Part shown: piece by piece, positions 1-12,027 of the stretch
How positions within the stretch are numbered: the first letter of the stretch is position 1
Layout of the letters: the number at the start of each line of letters is the position of its first letter
Origin: Neoarius graeffei
Taxonomy: Eukaryota; Chordata; Actinopteri; Siluriformes; Ariidae
Reading direction: 5' to 3'
DNA: 64,000 nucleotides
NCBI RefSeq assembly: GCF_027579695.1
Contig: NC_083577.1
Location: 58,330,283 to 58,394,282 of the forward strand
Notes under the pieces: model-generated
The model's input: the letters and a program-made list of their open reading frames with translations, nothing else
Told to the model about the DNA's origin: nothing
Database searches by the model: none
Translations under genes and position numbers: made by a program

Positions 1-140
1 GTATGCTTCGTTAAAAGCAGAAGGTTTTGAGAGAATTTTGGCTGCTAGGTCACTCTGTTGTGTGTAGTTGTCAATGTTGATTTTAAAAGTAACTAAGTAA
101 ATTATACAGGGAAAATTAATTAATTAATCGGCTTGACTGC

Positions 141-415
141 GCTAGCATTGGGCTGCACTAACACTATACCAGCTAGAAGGTAACTGGACTGCCACACTAA
201 CAGCACCAAATCGCAAGTAAGCTAGCATCAGCCTTCGCTAACGCTACTGCTATGCCGGCTGGAAGCTAATTAGACTGCTGCGCTAACAGCACTGAGTCAT
301 GGATAAGCTAGCATTGTCCTTCACTAACGCTACTGCTACACCGGCTGGAAGCTAACTGGACTGCCACGCTAACAGCACCAAGTTGCAGGTAAGCTAGCGT
401 TGGCCTTCAAGAATG
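141..415. repeat. Minisatellite, about 86-bp unit, 3.3 copies
   Basis: Units begin with GCTAGC at 141, 221, 307 and 393, giving periods of 80, 86 and 86 bases. Each unit contains CGGCTGGAAGCTAA-like and CTAACAGCAC-like blocks. It lies in a dgkg intron upstream of the penultimate exon. Confidence 0.8.
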
Positions 416-436
416 CTGATATGAAGAGTGTGTCTG

Positions 437-466
437 TATAATAATAATAATAATAATAATAATATT
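437..466. repeat. (TAA)n microsatellite
   Basis: About eight TAA/AAT units run directly into the left terminal repeat of the foldback element that follows. Confidence 0.8.
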
Positions 467-1145
467 GGCTGGCTTTTTTTCGTGATATATCAGATATATT
501 CCATTCAGCTAGCATAATATTGAACTTGTCTTCGACTCATTCAGTATCATGCGAGCTGAATGGAATATATCTGATAGACCACTCAAAGCCAGCCAATATT
601 ATTTAATTATTATACATACAGTACACTTTTTCAATGAAATAAAAACATGTATTCTATTCCCTTCTAGTAGGTTTCATTCATTTGGTTTGATAGCATGCAA
701 TATTGTTAGCATATCGCTTATCCTACATGTATTACATCACTCTGCCCAATGGAGAATGAGCGCTGAATATGGTTTATATTGCACTGTTGTCAAGACAACA
801 TGACGTCACACATCGGAGCCGATGCAAATATCCAAGGAGAAAGTTTTCTGCTGCACATGCGCAGAATCATTTCTTTGTTCGCTGGTGGCACCCATAGTAA
901 ACTGTCGCAGTGAATTGAAAATGCCAAAAGATATGTATTACACATAAAACTTCTGCACTAGCGAGCGACTGTGACAATTTGTAAACAAACATGGAATAAT
1001 AAACAGTAAATATTATTATACATCGAAGCTGTAAAAATAAAAAATAAAAATGTGTAAAAAAAAAAAACCCTCATCTTCGACTTGTTCAATATCATGCTAG
1101 CTGAATGGAATATATCTGATATACCACTCAACGCCAGCCAATATT
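461..1145. mobile_element. Foldback MITE-like element with about 62-bp inverted ends
   Basis: The left end (AATATTGGCTGGC, 461-473, continuing to about 522) is repeated in reverse complement at 1085-1145, ending GCCAGCCAATATT. A further inverted copy of the same end sits inside at 535-600, so 461-600 alone can fold into a hairpin. The interior (600-1080) has no recognised coding sequence. No clear target duplication could be fixed because the left flank is a TAA microsatellite. Superfamily unknown. Confidence 0.65.
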
Positions 1146-1435
1146 ATTTAAATATGCCACTCAGGTCTGGGATGTATTTTGTATAAAAACTGCAAGTTTT
1201 TCAACACGACACGAGAAGATAAACTACATATCTTCAAGCCAAGATGTGATTTTTTTAAATTATATAGAAACATTCACAAAAAAGTACCCAGATATATCAA
1301 AACAATTCATCGATATCCTCATGAGTCACATATAGAGATTTATGTCACAGTTTTGGTTCTCCATGTCCTGGATGTAGCTCATATGAAAAACAAGAGTGGC
1401 GTATTTCCCAGTAAAACATTCGTGTCTATATATAT

Positions 1436-1801
1436 CTCATCTCATCTCATTATCTCTAGCCGCTTTATCCTGTTCTACAGGGTCGCAGGCAAGCTGGAGC
1501 CTATCCCAGCTGACTACGGGCGAAAGGCGGGGTACACCCTGGACAAGTCGCCAGGTCATCACAGGGCTGACACATAGACACAGACAACCATTCACACCTA
1601 CGGTCAATTTAGAGTCACCAGTTAACCTAACCTGCATGTCTTTGGACTGTGGGGGAAACCGGAGCACCCGGAGGAAACCCATGCGGACACGGGGAGAGCA
1701 TGCAAACTCCACACAGAAAGGCCCTCGCCAGCCACAGGGCTCGAACCCGGACCTTCTTGCTGTGAGGCGACAGCGCTAACCACTACACCGCCGTGCCGCC
1801 C
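1436..1801 (-). mobile_element. tRNA-derived V-SINE, full length
   Basis: Read on the minus strand the element starts with a tRNA-like head (A box near GGTGTAGTGGTTAGCG, B box GGTTCGAGCCC), then the V-SINE core (GTGGGTTTCCTCCGGGTGCT, CCCCACAGTCCAAAGACATG), then a LINE-type tail ending in GATGA repeats. It is the family prototype for the copies listed below. The flanks share a TATATAT-type duplication, which is low complexity. It sits in a dgkg intron. Confidence 0.9.
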
Positions 1802-2111
1802 ATATATATATATTTTTTTTAAATTATTTATTTATTTTTTTTTTTAAGGGCCATTCATTGTCCACCTTCTCATATGCAGCATTGCCTTTAATATTCAGTG
1901 GACCAGCTGAAAAGGCTAAACTAACATTGTGGAACAGTGTGTATATATGGGGGCAGGGGTGCTGAATCGTGTGTGTGTATTGAGTTTAGTGAAACTGGGG
2001 CCTACTGTGGGAAATAACTTGTGGGAACAAAGAAAGCAGTGTGTAGAATCATCCCACAACGGTGTTGCAGAGGAACCTCATGCCCATATGCTGCCTGCAA
2101 ACTGACCCATG

Positions 2112-2117
<6 letters not shown>

Positions 2118-2168
<51 letters not shown>
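2118..2168. repeat. (CT)n microsatellite forming the polypyrimidine tract of the dgkg acceptor
   Basis: About 24 CT units run to within two bases of the acceptor AG (2168-2169) of the dgkg penultimate exon. It doubles as the splice-site polypyrimidine tract. Confidence 0.9.
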
Positions 2169-2169
<1 letters not shown>

Positions 2170-2230
2170 GACATCTAGACCGCTGCCTATGCAGATTGAT
2201 GGGGAGCCATGGATGCAGCCTCCATGCACG
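2170..2230 (+). CDS. dgkg: Diacylglycerol kinase gamma-like, penultimate coding exon
   Basis: The exon follows a TCTCTCAG acceptor and ends at ACG|gtgagg. It enters in phase 2 and leaves in phase 0. It encodes the end of the DGK accessory domain, with the type I signature [17 protein letters not shown]. DGKs phosphorylate diacylglycerol to phosphatidic acid at membranes; type I members (alpha, beta, gamma) are calcium-regulated through EF hands. The catalytic and EF-hand exons lie before the window. Its polypyrimidine tract is a (CT)n microsatellite. Paralogue choice rests on the next exon and on etv5 lying downstream, as in human DGKG-ETV5; DGKB or DGKA is the alternative. Confidence 0.9.
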
Positions 2231-3463
2231 GTGAGGTGACTTTGGATTCCATTCAGTGTTGTCTCTAATTTACATGTGTTTATGTGCCAAAATCTGAACT
2301 CACCACTTCTTTTAACAAACCACAGCTCATTACACTGTTTCTGTCCTTCTGCCAACGATGCTTTTATTTTGTTATATACTTCCGTATTAAGCATAAGTAT
2401 CAAAAGGATATTTTAATGAAATATTCTCATGTTTATACAAAAATGAAAGACCGACCATTTGGATAACTGTGTTTTTTATATCCATAGCAACCCTAATCCC
2501 TCTAATCGACACATGCAGGCATCTCTGCAAGCTCCCTGTTAATTAAAACACTGTCATGTCACACCCCACCACTGACTGATTATATTATTAAAGAGAGAGG
2601 AATGTGCACAGAGAAGTCTGTCTGCTATAGCACAAAGTCCTCTGCTCAGTATATATAACCCTAAACGCATTATTAGTCTTCTCTCATTTGTCCAGTTGTG
2701 CAGCGATAAAGCCCTAGCGCAGTAACTGTGTTGTTTTAGTTAGACCATTGCACTCACATTAAATTGCACTCACAAAAATCAAATTTGAATACCTTCATTA
2801 GGATAAAAATGGCACTGACGGACCAATGAGCTCACACAGTCTGAGGGCCAGTGTTGCAAATTAAATTAAATAAACTATACATGCATGGAAAATGTATAAT
2901 ACAGTTCACACCACAAAGCATTTTTTAACTCTTCTTAGTGATATGGTAGCATTTATTTTAACCAGGTTTAATTCCCTGCGAGGGTGACTTACTGTCTGTG
3001 ACTTACTTTCTGTCAAAGCACAATCTTCTTCAACTTGCTCTTTTTTTCACGCTGTGCATATTTTTTTTCACGTGTGCATACGTGAAGTATAAATTCCATA
3101 TCGATACATGTACATTAAGTTCTTAGAGGAAAAAGGTTCATCATGGATTCTTTGACTAAGTTCAATTTCTGTTTAATGGGGTTTTACATGGAACAGTTTC
3201 TGAATAAAAGCCCTCTCCTGGAAGGTTCTACAAAGAAACTTTGGAAGTTTCCCTGAGGGGCAAACTGATGAGCTCTTTGGGTGCTAGATGGAACCAATTT
3301 TTAAGTATGAAGCAGCAGAGCAAAAGGATTGCACAGTAATGATACAATAAATTCATCTTTCCCACACTGGTTTCATTTACACATCCAGTATGAATTTCAG
3401 GTTACAGGTTACCTGAACGTCCATAGAATTAATGCGCTAACCTTTTTTGTGTTCTGTTCACAG

Positions 3464-3562
3464 ATACGAATTACACACAAGAATCAGGTGCCCATGTTGT
3501 TGGGTCCTCCGCAGAAAACTCCCTTCTTCTTCTTCAAGAAGCGCAACAGAAGTCGGGACTAG
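3464..3562 (+). CDS. dgkg: Diacylglycerol kinase gamma-like, last coding exon
   Basis: This exon follows the acceptor TTCACAG and joins the previous exon in phase 0. It encodes 32 residues and a TAG stop. The peptide contains ITHKNQ, PMLLGPPQK and a basic tail ending RNRSRD. Type I DGKs share ITHKNQ.PM; the LLGPPQK stretch and the basic RSRD/RSKD-like end fit gamma better than alpha or beta (from memory of the family). The intron between the two exons (2231-3463) holds no recognisable gene or repeat apart from low-complexity T runs. Confidence 0.9.
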   Translation: MRITHKNQVPMLLGPPQKTPFFFFKKRNRSRD

Positions 3563-4002
3563 ACACCTTTAATACACACACACACACACCTTCACTAATC
3601 TCAGCCACTGTATCTACTCTGCTGGGGTGGTGAAGATGGACCTCTGAGAAAGAAAAAAAAACTAGTACAGAAGTCCAATTCTTTGGAGATGGACAACAAT
3701 TAAACTCATACCTTTATCTTGCATGGACACAGGACTCTGATGCCTGTAGTAGCCTAGCCATTAGAGACTTCAGTGACTGAAGAATCCAACCCAGCATCTT
3801 GACCAATTCCTGTGTGTTTGAATCTCTGATATTCCTACAGTGAGCTGTACAGACTGTATATTTTTAATCATTCCTGCCAGAGACAGGACCACCAGACCAC
3901 TGACTTTATCATACTGTATTTGCTCTCTCACTTCCTGTGAGTGGGTTCCTCAGACTATACTGACTTGCAGAGAGAAAATGGAAGGGATAAATGACGAATA
4001 AA
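3563..4002 (+). other. dgkg 3' UTR with AATAAA signal
   Basis: Sequence after the dgkg stop holds a short (CA)n run and no open frame of note. A canonical AATAAA lies at 3997-4002, about 435 bases after the stop and only 40 bases before a Tc1 insertion at 4043. This is the best candidate poly(A) signal, so the transposon probably lies just past the cleavage site. Inferred, no transcript evidence. Confidence 0.55.
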
Positions 4003-4042
4003 CTAAGGTACTCAGGAACATCAAAAAAGAGTGCTACAACTA

Positions 4043-5659
4043 CAATGTCTTACAAAAGTATTCATCCCCTTTGGTGTTTGTCCTGTTTTACCACGTTACA
4101 AGCTGGAATTAAAATGGATTTTTTTTTTTTGGGGGGGGGGGGGTTTAGCACCATTTGATTTACACAACATGTCTACAACTTTAAAGGTGAAAATTATTTT
4201 ATTGTGACACAAACAATAATTAAGATGAAAAAACAGAAATCTGGAGTTAGCATAGGTATTCACCCCCTTTCATATGAAACCCCTAAATAAGAGCTGGTCC
4301 AACCAATTCACTTCATAAGTCACATAATTAGTTGATTAAGATCCACCTGTGTGCAATCAAAGTGCCACATGATCTGTCACATGATGTCTGTATAAATCAG
4401 CCTGTTCTGGAAGGACCCTGACTCTGCAACACTACTAAGCAAGCAACATGAAAACCAAGGAGCGCTCCAAACAGGTCAGAGACAAAGTTGTGAAGAAGTA
4501 TGGATTAGGGTTGGGTTATAAAAAATATACCAGGCTTTGAATATCCCAGGGAGCGCCATTAAATCCATTATAGCACAATGGAAAGAATATGTCACCACTA
4601 CAAACCTGACAAGAGAAGGCCGCCCACCAAAACTCACAGACCGGGCAAGGAGGGCATTAATCAGAGATGCAACAAAGACACCAAAAATAACATTGAAGGA
4701 GCTGCAAAGATCCACAGTGGAGATGGGAGTATCTGTCCATAGGACCACTTTCAGCCGTACACTCCACAGACTGGGGCTTTATGGAAGAGTGGCCAGAAAA
4801 AAGTAATTGCTTAAGAAAACACATTTGGAGTTTGCCCAACAGCATGTGGCAGACTTCCCAAACACATGGAAGAAGATTCTCTGGTCAAATGAGACTAAAA
4901 TTGATCTTTTTGGCCATCATGGGAAATGCCATGTGTGACGCAAACCCAGCACCCTGAGAACACCATTCCTACAGTGAAGCACGATGGTGGCAGCATCATG
5001 CTGTGGGGATATTTTTCATCTGCAGGGACAGGAAAGCTGGTCAGGATTGAAGGAAAGATGGATGGTACTAAATACAGGGCAATTCTGGAGGAAAATCTGT
5101 TTGAGTTAGGGTTTGAGACTGGGATGAAGGTTCACATTCCAGCAGGACAATGACTCTAAACATACTGCTAAAGCAACACTGGAGTGATTTATAGGGAAAC
5201 ATTTAAATGTCTTGGAATGGCCTAATCAAAGCCCAGACCTCAATCCAATTGAGAATCTGCAGCATAACTTGAAGATTGCTGTACACCAACATAACTCATC
5301 TAACTTGAAGGAGTTGGAGCAGTTTTGCCTTGAGGAATGGGCAAAAATCACAGTGGCTAGATGTGCTAAGCTAATAGAAACGTACCCCAAGAGACTTTCA
5401 GCTGTAATTGCAGCAAAAGGTGGCTCAACAAAGTATTGATTTTTTTTTTTTTGGGGGGGGGGACACCTATGTACACTCCAGATTTCTGTTTTTTTTTCAT
5501 CTTAATTATTGTTTGTGTCACAATTTTCACCTTTAAAGCTGTAGGCATTTTATATAAATCAAATGGCGCTAACCCTCCAAAAATACATTTTAATTCCAGC
5601 TTGTAATGCAACAAAACAGGACAAACACAAATGGGGATGAATACTTTTGCAAGATACTG
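4043..5659 (+). mobile_element. Tc1-like transposon A
   Basis: A TA dinucleotide flanks each end (4041-4042 and 5660-5661). The termini are inverted: CAATGTCTTACAAAAGTATT at left and the reverse complement of a close variant at right. A G/T homopolymer stretch lies inside each terminal region (about 4120-4143 and 5440-5461). It belongs to the same family as the element at 51891-53871 and is the older-looking copy. Confidence 0.9.
4449..5439 (+). pseudogene. Broken Tc1 DD34E transposase
   Basis: The frame opens with MKTKERSKQVRDKVVKKY and stops after 30 codons near 4540. Further blocks continue in other frames: the paired-like DNA-binding region (TNLTREGRPPKLTDRARRA, from 4537), the [10 protein letters not shown]-like strand and the C-terminal PDLNPIEN block (5212-5439), ending AAKGGSTKY. 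The first catalytic Asp block reads SNETK instead of SDETK. There are several frameshifts and stops, so it is inactive. Confidence 0.85.
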
Positions 5660-5661
5660 TA

Positions 5662-8600
5662 GCGTTAAGACCAGGGACAACAACTTGACATATTCACCCT
5701 GTTATGAAAGTTAGAGTGGGTGGGGCACAGCAAACTGTCGTATTGAAGGAGTCTGCTGAATTATATATCAGTTCATGGAGAGTGTTCTCTCAAACACCTC
5801 TTTAACATTCCACTACTTAGGAAGACAAAACAGTGAGCTCATATTTCATGCAGTGTGTAGTTTATGAACTGTAGGCTGATGAGAAGAGGAAGACCCTATC
5901 ATTTGCTTCTGACCTATCTAGTGTCCACCTTCAGACCACTGATCTCTAAAGGGAGCCAGTGTTAATTTTGTAAAATAATATATAGCCTCCCGGTAGGTGC
6001 AAACACCATAGACACTGTCAGGAGGATAATTTAGGGAGTTCAAAAGTTGACATATTTAGCAATTTTTTAATTTTTTTTAAGCAATTTAGAAACCAAGAGT
6101 GTGGCCCTTTCCCTAGCTTCAATTTCTCATCAGTCTGGGTATGCATATAGGTTGAGTAAACAAGTGTCAGAAATGAACCTCTCAGGCCATGTCTACAATC
6201 TTAAGTAGACCACATTGGATTAAAACCAGCTCTATGGTCCTGCATGGGTATCTGACTGACCATAACCCTAAATATATCACCCTATTTCAGGCACTATCTT
6301 TCCCATGAAACACTATACCTAAAACCACCATGAAACCATCAGCTGATGATAGGGTTGTTAAAACACCTAAATCATCCATGTAGGAAAACAAGTGTATGTT
6401 ACTGTGTTTGTGCCAATGTCCAAGCTTCGAAAATATTCATGTTCTGATGGCTGGACACCATGTATGCTGTGAAGTAAACTTTTTTTAACCTTTCTTATAT
6501 AGCCAATGGAAATGATATCAGCATTAGACTAAAGATGCCTACCATCATGTATATGAATACACAGTAGTTGTACATTCTGAGAACCTTGTGTGCATATATT
6601 TGAATGTGTTTGATGATATAACTTGTAGAGTAATGTAATATAGCTTTAGAAACTAGTAGTGTTATCTTACGGGTGACATGAATGACTGACATATTGTCCC
6701 CATTATAGATAGCACTCTATGATAGACAGATGTATTGGCACTGTGTAGAACTGTGCATCTAAAAGTTAAATTACTTAAGCTTCTCCATTTTAGAGCTGGG
6801 ATCAGATAAGTTTTTTTTAGTCTGAGATGGTTTAACTTCAAGTTTGACATTTTTCAGGTAATTTTAGATCAGCGCTGATTGTATAGCTGATGTTCTCAAA
6901 ACACAATTTTCCAAACAGGCAGACTACTTTGCCTCTGGTTCCCTTTAATGAACACCAAATCAAAGATGCAGTATCAAGGTCCTAAAAAGTGTAAATTTGT
7001 CTCGATAACCACAGATGACTTTGGTATTTTTAATCAGCAAAGCTCACATCATTCCAATTAAAAGTACTAGTGAACTTCACTAGAACTCCATTGTCTGCTG
7101 TGGTCATCAGGCAGTTGTCTTTTATGGTCCTCTGGTGCTTAAAGAATGATGGTTTAATTACGAGTGCATGTTTACAATTTATTTTCATTTTACAATTTAG
7201 AATGATGTTTGTTGTAAAGATATTTTATCTAACGTGACACCACTGCATGCCTACTGAAGCAAATAAGACAATAATGTCTGCTCGAATAGAGACCATGTTG
7301 ATTGTCGCGAGAGTTTGCCACCTTGTCACGATTATATTCCTAGATCTTTTATACTTTTGCTTAATGGTTGGAGCCTACTGTATTTATTCATTGTGTTTTC
7401 CCATAATATGTTTGAAACATGTTCATGGTAAAAGCACCAATGTGACTTTTCTTTGTTAGGTTCTCTATAGAGAAATGTCAGGCACCCAGATAATGTACGG
7501 TATCAACAGGGGACAGAAGTAAGATTTTTCCCACAGGCATCATCATTCCTGATAAATACCACTGTCATGAGCTTCATGATTTACTCTATGGTGATATCCA
7601 GTAAATAACTAACAGTCTTAAACAGGAAACACAAAATAGCATTTTGCGTGGAGTACGACACATTCAATACAAACTGAAAACTCAACCAAAAAGTCATTGA
7701 ACTTTTGTACTGTGTTGCAAAATTAGTTACCCATTACCATTACTTGTATCCTCCTGGCCTTCCTAATTATTAAGAGCATCAACCACTGTTTGTCTTGACA
7801 TCACAAATGTCTTCAGAGTCTTTTATAAATAATATTTCACATGCACATTTTCTCTAGCTTGTCTTAATTACCAGTGTTTATTGTTTTACATCTGTTCTTA
7901 CATGTAACACTGTAATATAATCTTAAAAATGCTACTTTCTGTCTGAATACCTTACTCATATATTAGGAACTGAATATTTTAAGGAAGCCCAATCTCAGAA
8001 CAACACATCTTTTAACAGAAACAGCGAGTACGCTATTTAAACGCCTAGTGTCCTTTCTGCATTGTTTATTTACTCTGGTTTTGACCTTGCTTGTAGGTCT
8101 GACAAAGGCCAAATGCACACATATTCTTAATTGGGACGGATAAACAGTATTAAATGACACAAATGCAGTACAGCTAATATTATCCCTCAGTATGATTGTC
8201 CTACATGTCTGTATAAACCTATGTCCTTTGACTTAGTGGGCTTGCTGGAACTCTGTCTGTGTAGCAGCAAGGGTCAAGGGCACTGTGCCGTGAACCCTGA
8301 GTCGTGAACTGAAATGTGATTCAAGAGAAAAGACTGATTGCACCTTCTCCTGACCCTTTTCTCACCTGTTCACTCTAGAACTTATATTAATTCTAGGCAT
8401 CCATGTTGATGGACAAAAGATTTGTTGAATTAAAGGGCAGGTTGTGAACTGATTTTGGTGTTGTTGATTGAAAAAGAGCTGCTGAAATGCACTTATTCAA
8501 TACTGGCACTCAGTTACTGGCTTTATCCTCCATTTAACCTGATTGAATTTCAATTTAATCAAAGTCACAGCTTTTATGCTAATGATGTGAATCCCTCTTG

Positions 8601-8738
8601 AGGAATACAGTTTAGTTTGTGTAGCATTATACTAACAGGACAGAAAGGATCTCCAATACTCGGTCATGCCAACCACACTATGCCTGTTAGCTTATTTGTT
8701 TCATATTGTTTCACAGTTCGGCAAAACACAAAGTATAC
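5662..8738. other. Intergenic spacer between dgkg and etv5, no gene seen
   Basis: AT-rich sequence with only short chance reading frames. I see no repeat family, RNA gene or splice-bounded frame. It could hold etv5 enhancers, but nothing in the sequence shows this directly. Confidence 0.5.
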
Positions 8739-9338
8739 GAGTGATTCCACGCTTATGGGTACTGAAATGGGGACATGAACTTATTCACCTAAAACCATTT
8801 CTTTTTTTACCATCAGGTCACAAAACATGTAATCTTTAATGAATGATATGTTAAAAGATAACTTTAATTTTCTGAGATGTAATAAAAACATATTTATATG
8901 CCAAAGTCAAGCCTATGAGTTCCAAAATGATGTCTGTTACATTACTTCTGTTACGATTGTCCATCTCGCGTCTGTTACAAATTAATTACAATCTAGCTAT
9001 ATACCATGTTAATCTTATTGAAAGAATGTGTATGTTTATTCTACTACACATGTTTATTAATTATATTTGCTAAAACATCACCTTCCTATGTTTCAAAAAG
9101 TAATTCTACATTGTTAAAATTGAGAATATATATGTCCACAACACTTCTGTTACGTTCTGACTTTGGCATATAAATATGTTTTTATTACATCTCAGAAAAT
9201 TAAAGTTATCTTTTAACATATCATTCATTAAAGATTACATGTTTTGTGACCTGATGGTAAAAAAAGAAATGGTTTTAGGTGAATTTTTAAAAATAAGTTA
9301 ATGTCCCCATTTCAGTACCCATAAGCGTGGAATCACTC
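8739..9338. mobile_element. 600-bp MITE with about 170-180-bp terminal inverted repeats
   Basis: The left arm (8739 to about 8909, starting GAGTGATTCCACGCTTATGG) and the right arm (about 9159-9338) are near-perfect reverse complements, including TGTAATCTTTAATGAATGAT and CATATTTATATGCCAAAGTC. ATAC flanks both ends, a possible 4-bp duplication. The centre repeats TTCTGTTAC-type motifs and has no coding potential. Confidence 0.85.
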
Positions 9339-9525
9339 ATACAGATTATCTCTATGGTCATATGTCATGAGCAAACAGATATATTCTCTAGTTCACAGAG
9401 AGTGTAAAGCACACCTTCAAATAATTTATACTCTCCTTCAAGTTCATGTGGAGGTGATCTTAATTTTTATTATATAAGGTGACATATGTTCATCTGGCAT
9501 ATTTTTGAAAAGTTTTAAATACTAT

Positions 9526-9884
9526 CCATCCATTATCTGTAGCCACTTATCCTGTTCTACAGGGTCGCAGGCAAGCTGGAGCCTATCCCAGCTGACTATG
9601 GGCGAGAGGCGGGGTACACCCTGGACAAGTCGCCAGGTCATCGCAGGGCTGGCACATAGACACAAACAACCATTCACACTCACGGTCAATTTAGAGCCAC
9701 CAGTTAACCTAACCTGCATGCCTTTGGACTGTGGGGGAAACCGGAGCACCCGGAGGAAACCCACGCGGACACGGGGAGAACATGCAAACTCCACACAGAA
9801 AGGCCCTCGCTGGCTGCTGGGCTCGAACCCGGACCTTCTTGCTGTGAGGCGACAGCGCTAACCACTACACCACCGTGCCACCCG
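9526..9884 (-). mobile_element. V-SINE, minus orientation, with target duplication
   Basis: Complete copy from tail (CATTATCTGTAGCCAC) to head. The flanks match as TTTTAAATACTAT (9513-9525) and TTTCAAATACTAT (9885-9897), a 13-bp target duplication with one mismatch. It sits in the dgkg-etv5 spacer. Confidence 0.9.
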
Positions 9885-9897
9885 TTTCAAATACTAT

Positions 9898-11300
9898 ATA
9901 TGTCAAATTTGTGTTTTCACAGGAATAAATAAAACAAATACAATATACCATATGTTTACACGATGAAACAGATTGCAGATTCTTTTTCATCATGTGCACT
10001 TTGCTTGCCAAAATAGGTCTTTAACAAGAAGTACAAGAAGTAGCTAAGCCCTGGGGTGAAGGGTGGGCATCTTGGGCATGCACAGATAATGAGACAGGAA
10101 TTATCTCTGTATGTGCTATTAATAGTCTGCAAGTCGCATCTCGTTTTTGCTTTGGAGACTACCAATGGCCTGGAGCTGCTACTTCCCCTTATTCCACTTT
10201 CACCAACCATCTGCATCTGAGAGATTTCAGAACAAGGTTACAGATACTGTGTGTAACTCAGCTGTGCTTGACATAGATCACTTTGGTCGATTGGGTATTA
10301 ACATAATTCAAATAGAACTGTGACACGAAAATAGCTTTTGCACTTTATAGCACATTTGTAACTATTGAACAGATGTGCTGCAATGTGAACAATACTTTTT
10401 CATACTTAAATCTAGAGTCAAAGTTTTATGTGACATCTAAGTAGAAAACTTTTTCCAAAAAAGGCAAACTTGTACTGATGTACATTAATCCTCTCACAGT
10501 TACATCACACAACCCAGCACTTGTGTGCACTAAAGGAAAGAGAAAAATAGGCCCTTTCCCTTCCCCTTGTGCCCTTTCCCTGGTCTCAGTAATCTTTTCC
10601 TGACTCCCTTAAATTTTGTCTGTTGAAAAAAAAAACACTTCATTGGGAGATATGCTGCAGTGACTCTGTAGTATGTGTCACCACTTTGAATTTATTTAAG
10701 GAAAGAATCAGAATAGAAACACAATATGATCTTGCCCGCCCCCATCACCTCCCACCGCATCCGCAGAGACCGACTGAAGCATACTATAAAAAGGAGACCT
10801 CCACAGTATGGTGTAATTGACAGACCCTCCTAAAGTGGCAATAATAACATCAGTAATGTATCTGTTTTATAATATTGCCTGCCTTGAATAATATAAGCTC
10901 GGCTCAAGATGTGCTCCACACTGGATGAAGGATTTCTCACCCTCTTGTTCAGAGACGTTGTCCTGATAAATAGAGTCCATAGGCTGTCTGAAAAAAAAAT
11001 TAAATGGTCTCACTTTATATTCTGTAACAACTGATATAATGTTTAATCCTGGGCTCAGGTTACTCTCTGTGCAGAGTTTAGCATGTTCTCCCCATGTTTG
11101 CACAAGTTACCTCTGAGTTCTCCAGTTTCCTCCTACCTCCTGAAAACATACCAGTAAGTAGACTGGCTATGCTAAATGTATGCATGCATGGTGATCTGCA
11201 ATTGATTTATTAGCTTTGCCATAGCAAGATCTATATAAGTATATACATTATGGCTGGGAAACCACTACAGCTTGTGCTAATCACAGTGGCCCCATTATAC
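9898..11300. other. Spacer, nothing recognised
   Basis: No gene, RNA or named repeat could be supported here. Confidence 0.4.
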
Positions 11301-11303
11301 CGA

Positions 11304-11564
11304 ATCTGCATGTCTTTGAACTGTGGGGGAAACGGGAGCACCCGGAGAAAACCCATGCAGACACAGGGAGAACATGCAAACTCCACACAGAAAGGCCCTC
11401 GCCAGCTGCAAGGTTCGAACCCGGAACCTTCTTGCTGTAAGGCGACAGTGATAACCACTACACCACTGTGCAATGGCCTAACATTCCATCCAGCGAGGAT
11501 TCCCACCACGCAACCAGTGTTCTTGGGATTGACGACGTTCAATGATCTAATAATATTAAATAAT
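11304..11564 (-). repeat. First copy of a tandem duplication: SINE head plus flank
   Basis: This block holds the head half of a minus-strand V-SINE (11306 to about 11472) and about 90 bases of flank (ATGGCCTAACATTCCATCC through AATAATATTAAAT). The same block recurs 465 bases downstream at about 11770-12027. The tail half of the SINE is missing in this copy. Confidence 0.85.
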
Positions 11565-11937
11565 CTCATCTCATCTCATTATCTCTAGCCGCTTTATCCT
11601 TCTACAGGGTCGCAGGCAAGCTGGAGCCTATCCCAGCTGACTACGGGCGAAAGGCGGGGTACACCCTGGACAAGTCGCCAGGTCATCACAGGGCTGACAC
11701 ATAGACACAGACAACCATTCACACTCACATTCACACCTACGGTCAATTTAGAGTCACCAGTTAACCTAACCTGCATGTCTTTGGACTGTGGGGGAAACGG
11801 GAGCACCCGGAGAAAACCCATGCAGACACAGGGAGAACATGCAAACTCCGCACAGAAAGGCCCTCGCCAGCTGCAAGGTTCGAACCCGGAACCTTCTTGC
11901 TGTGAGGCGACAGTGATAACCACTACACCACTGTGCA
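11565..11937 (-). mobile_element. V-SINE, minus orientation, full length
   Basis: Complete copy with CTCATCTCATCTCATTATC tail and the tRNA-like head at 11880-11937. It shares unusual variants with the partial copy just upstream (GGAGAAAACCCATGCAGACA, GCCAGCTGCAAGGTTCG), which shows that the two arose from one SINE by duplication and not by separate insertions. Confidence 0.9.
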
Positions 11938-12027
11938 ATGGCCTAACATTCCATCCAGCGAGGATTCCCACCACGCAACCAGTGTTCTTGGGATTGACGA
12001 AGTTCAATGATCTAATAATATTAAATG
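11938..12027. repeat. Second copy of the duplicated flank
   Basis: ATGGCCTAACATTCCATCCA through AATAATATTAAAT repeats 11473-11562 with about one base change (GACGAAG versus GACGACG). Confidence 0.85.

Noticed and set aside
1437-1712. Recurrent roughly 90-120-codon frame starting MEFACSPRVRVGFLRV
   Set aside because: It is the V-SINE core read as protein; it appears in nearly every SINE copy on either strand and ends with the SINE.
2002-2403. 133-codon minus-strand frame overlapping the dgkg exon
   Set aside because: Shadow of the exon and of the CT repeat (poly Arg-Glu).
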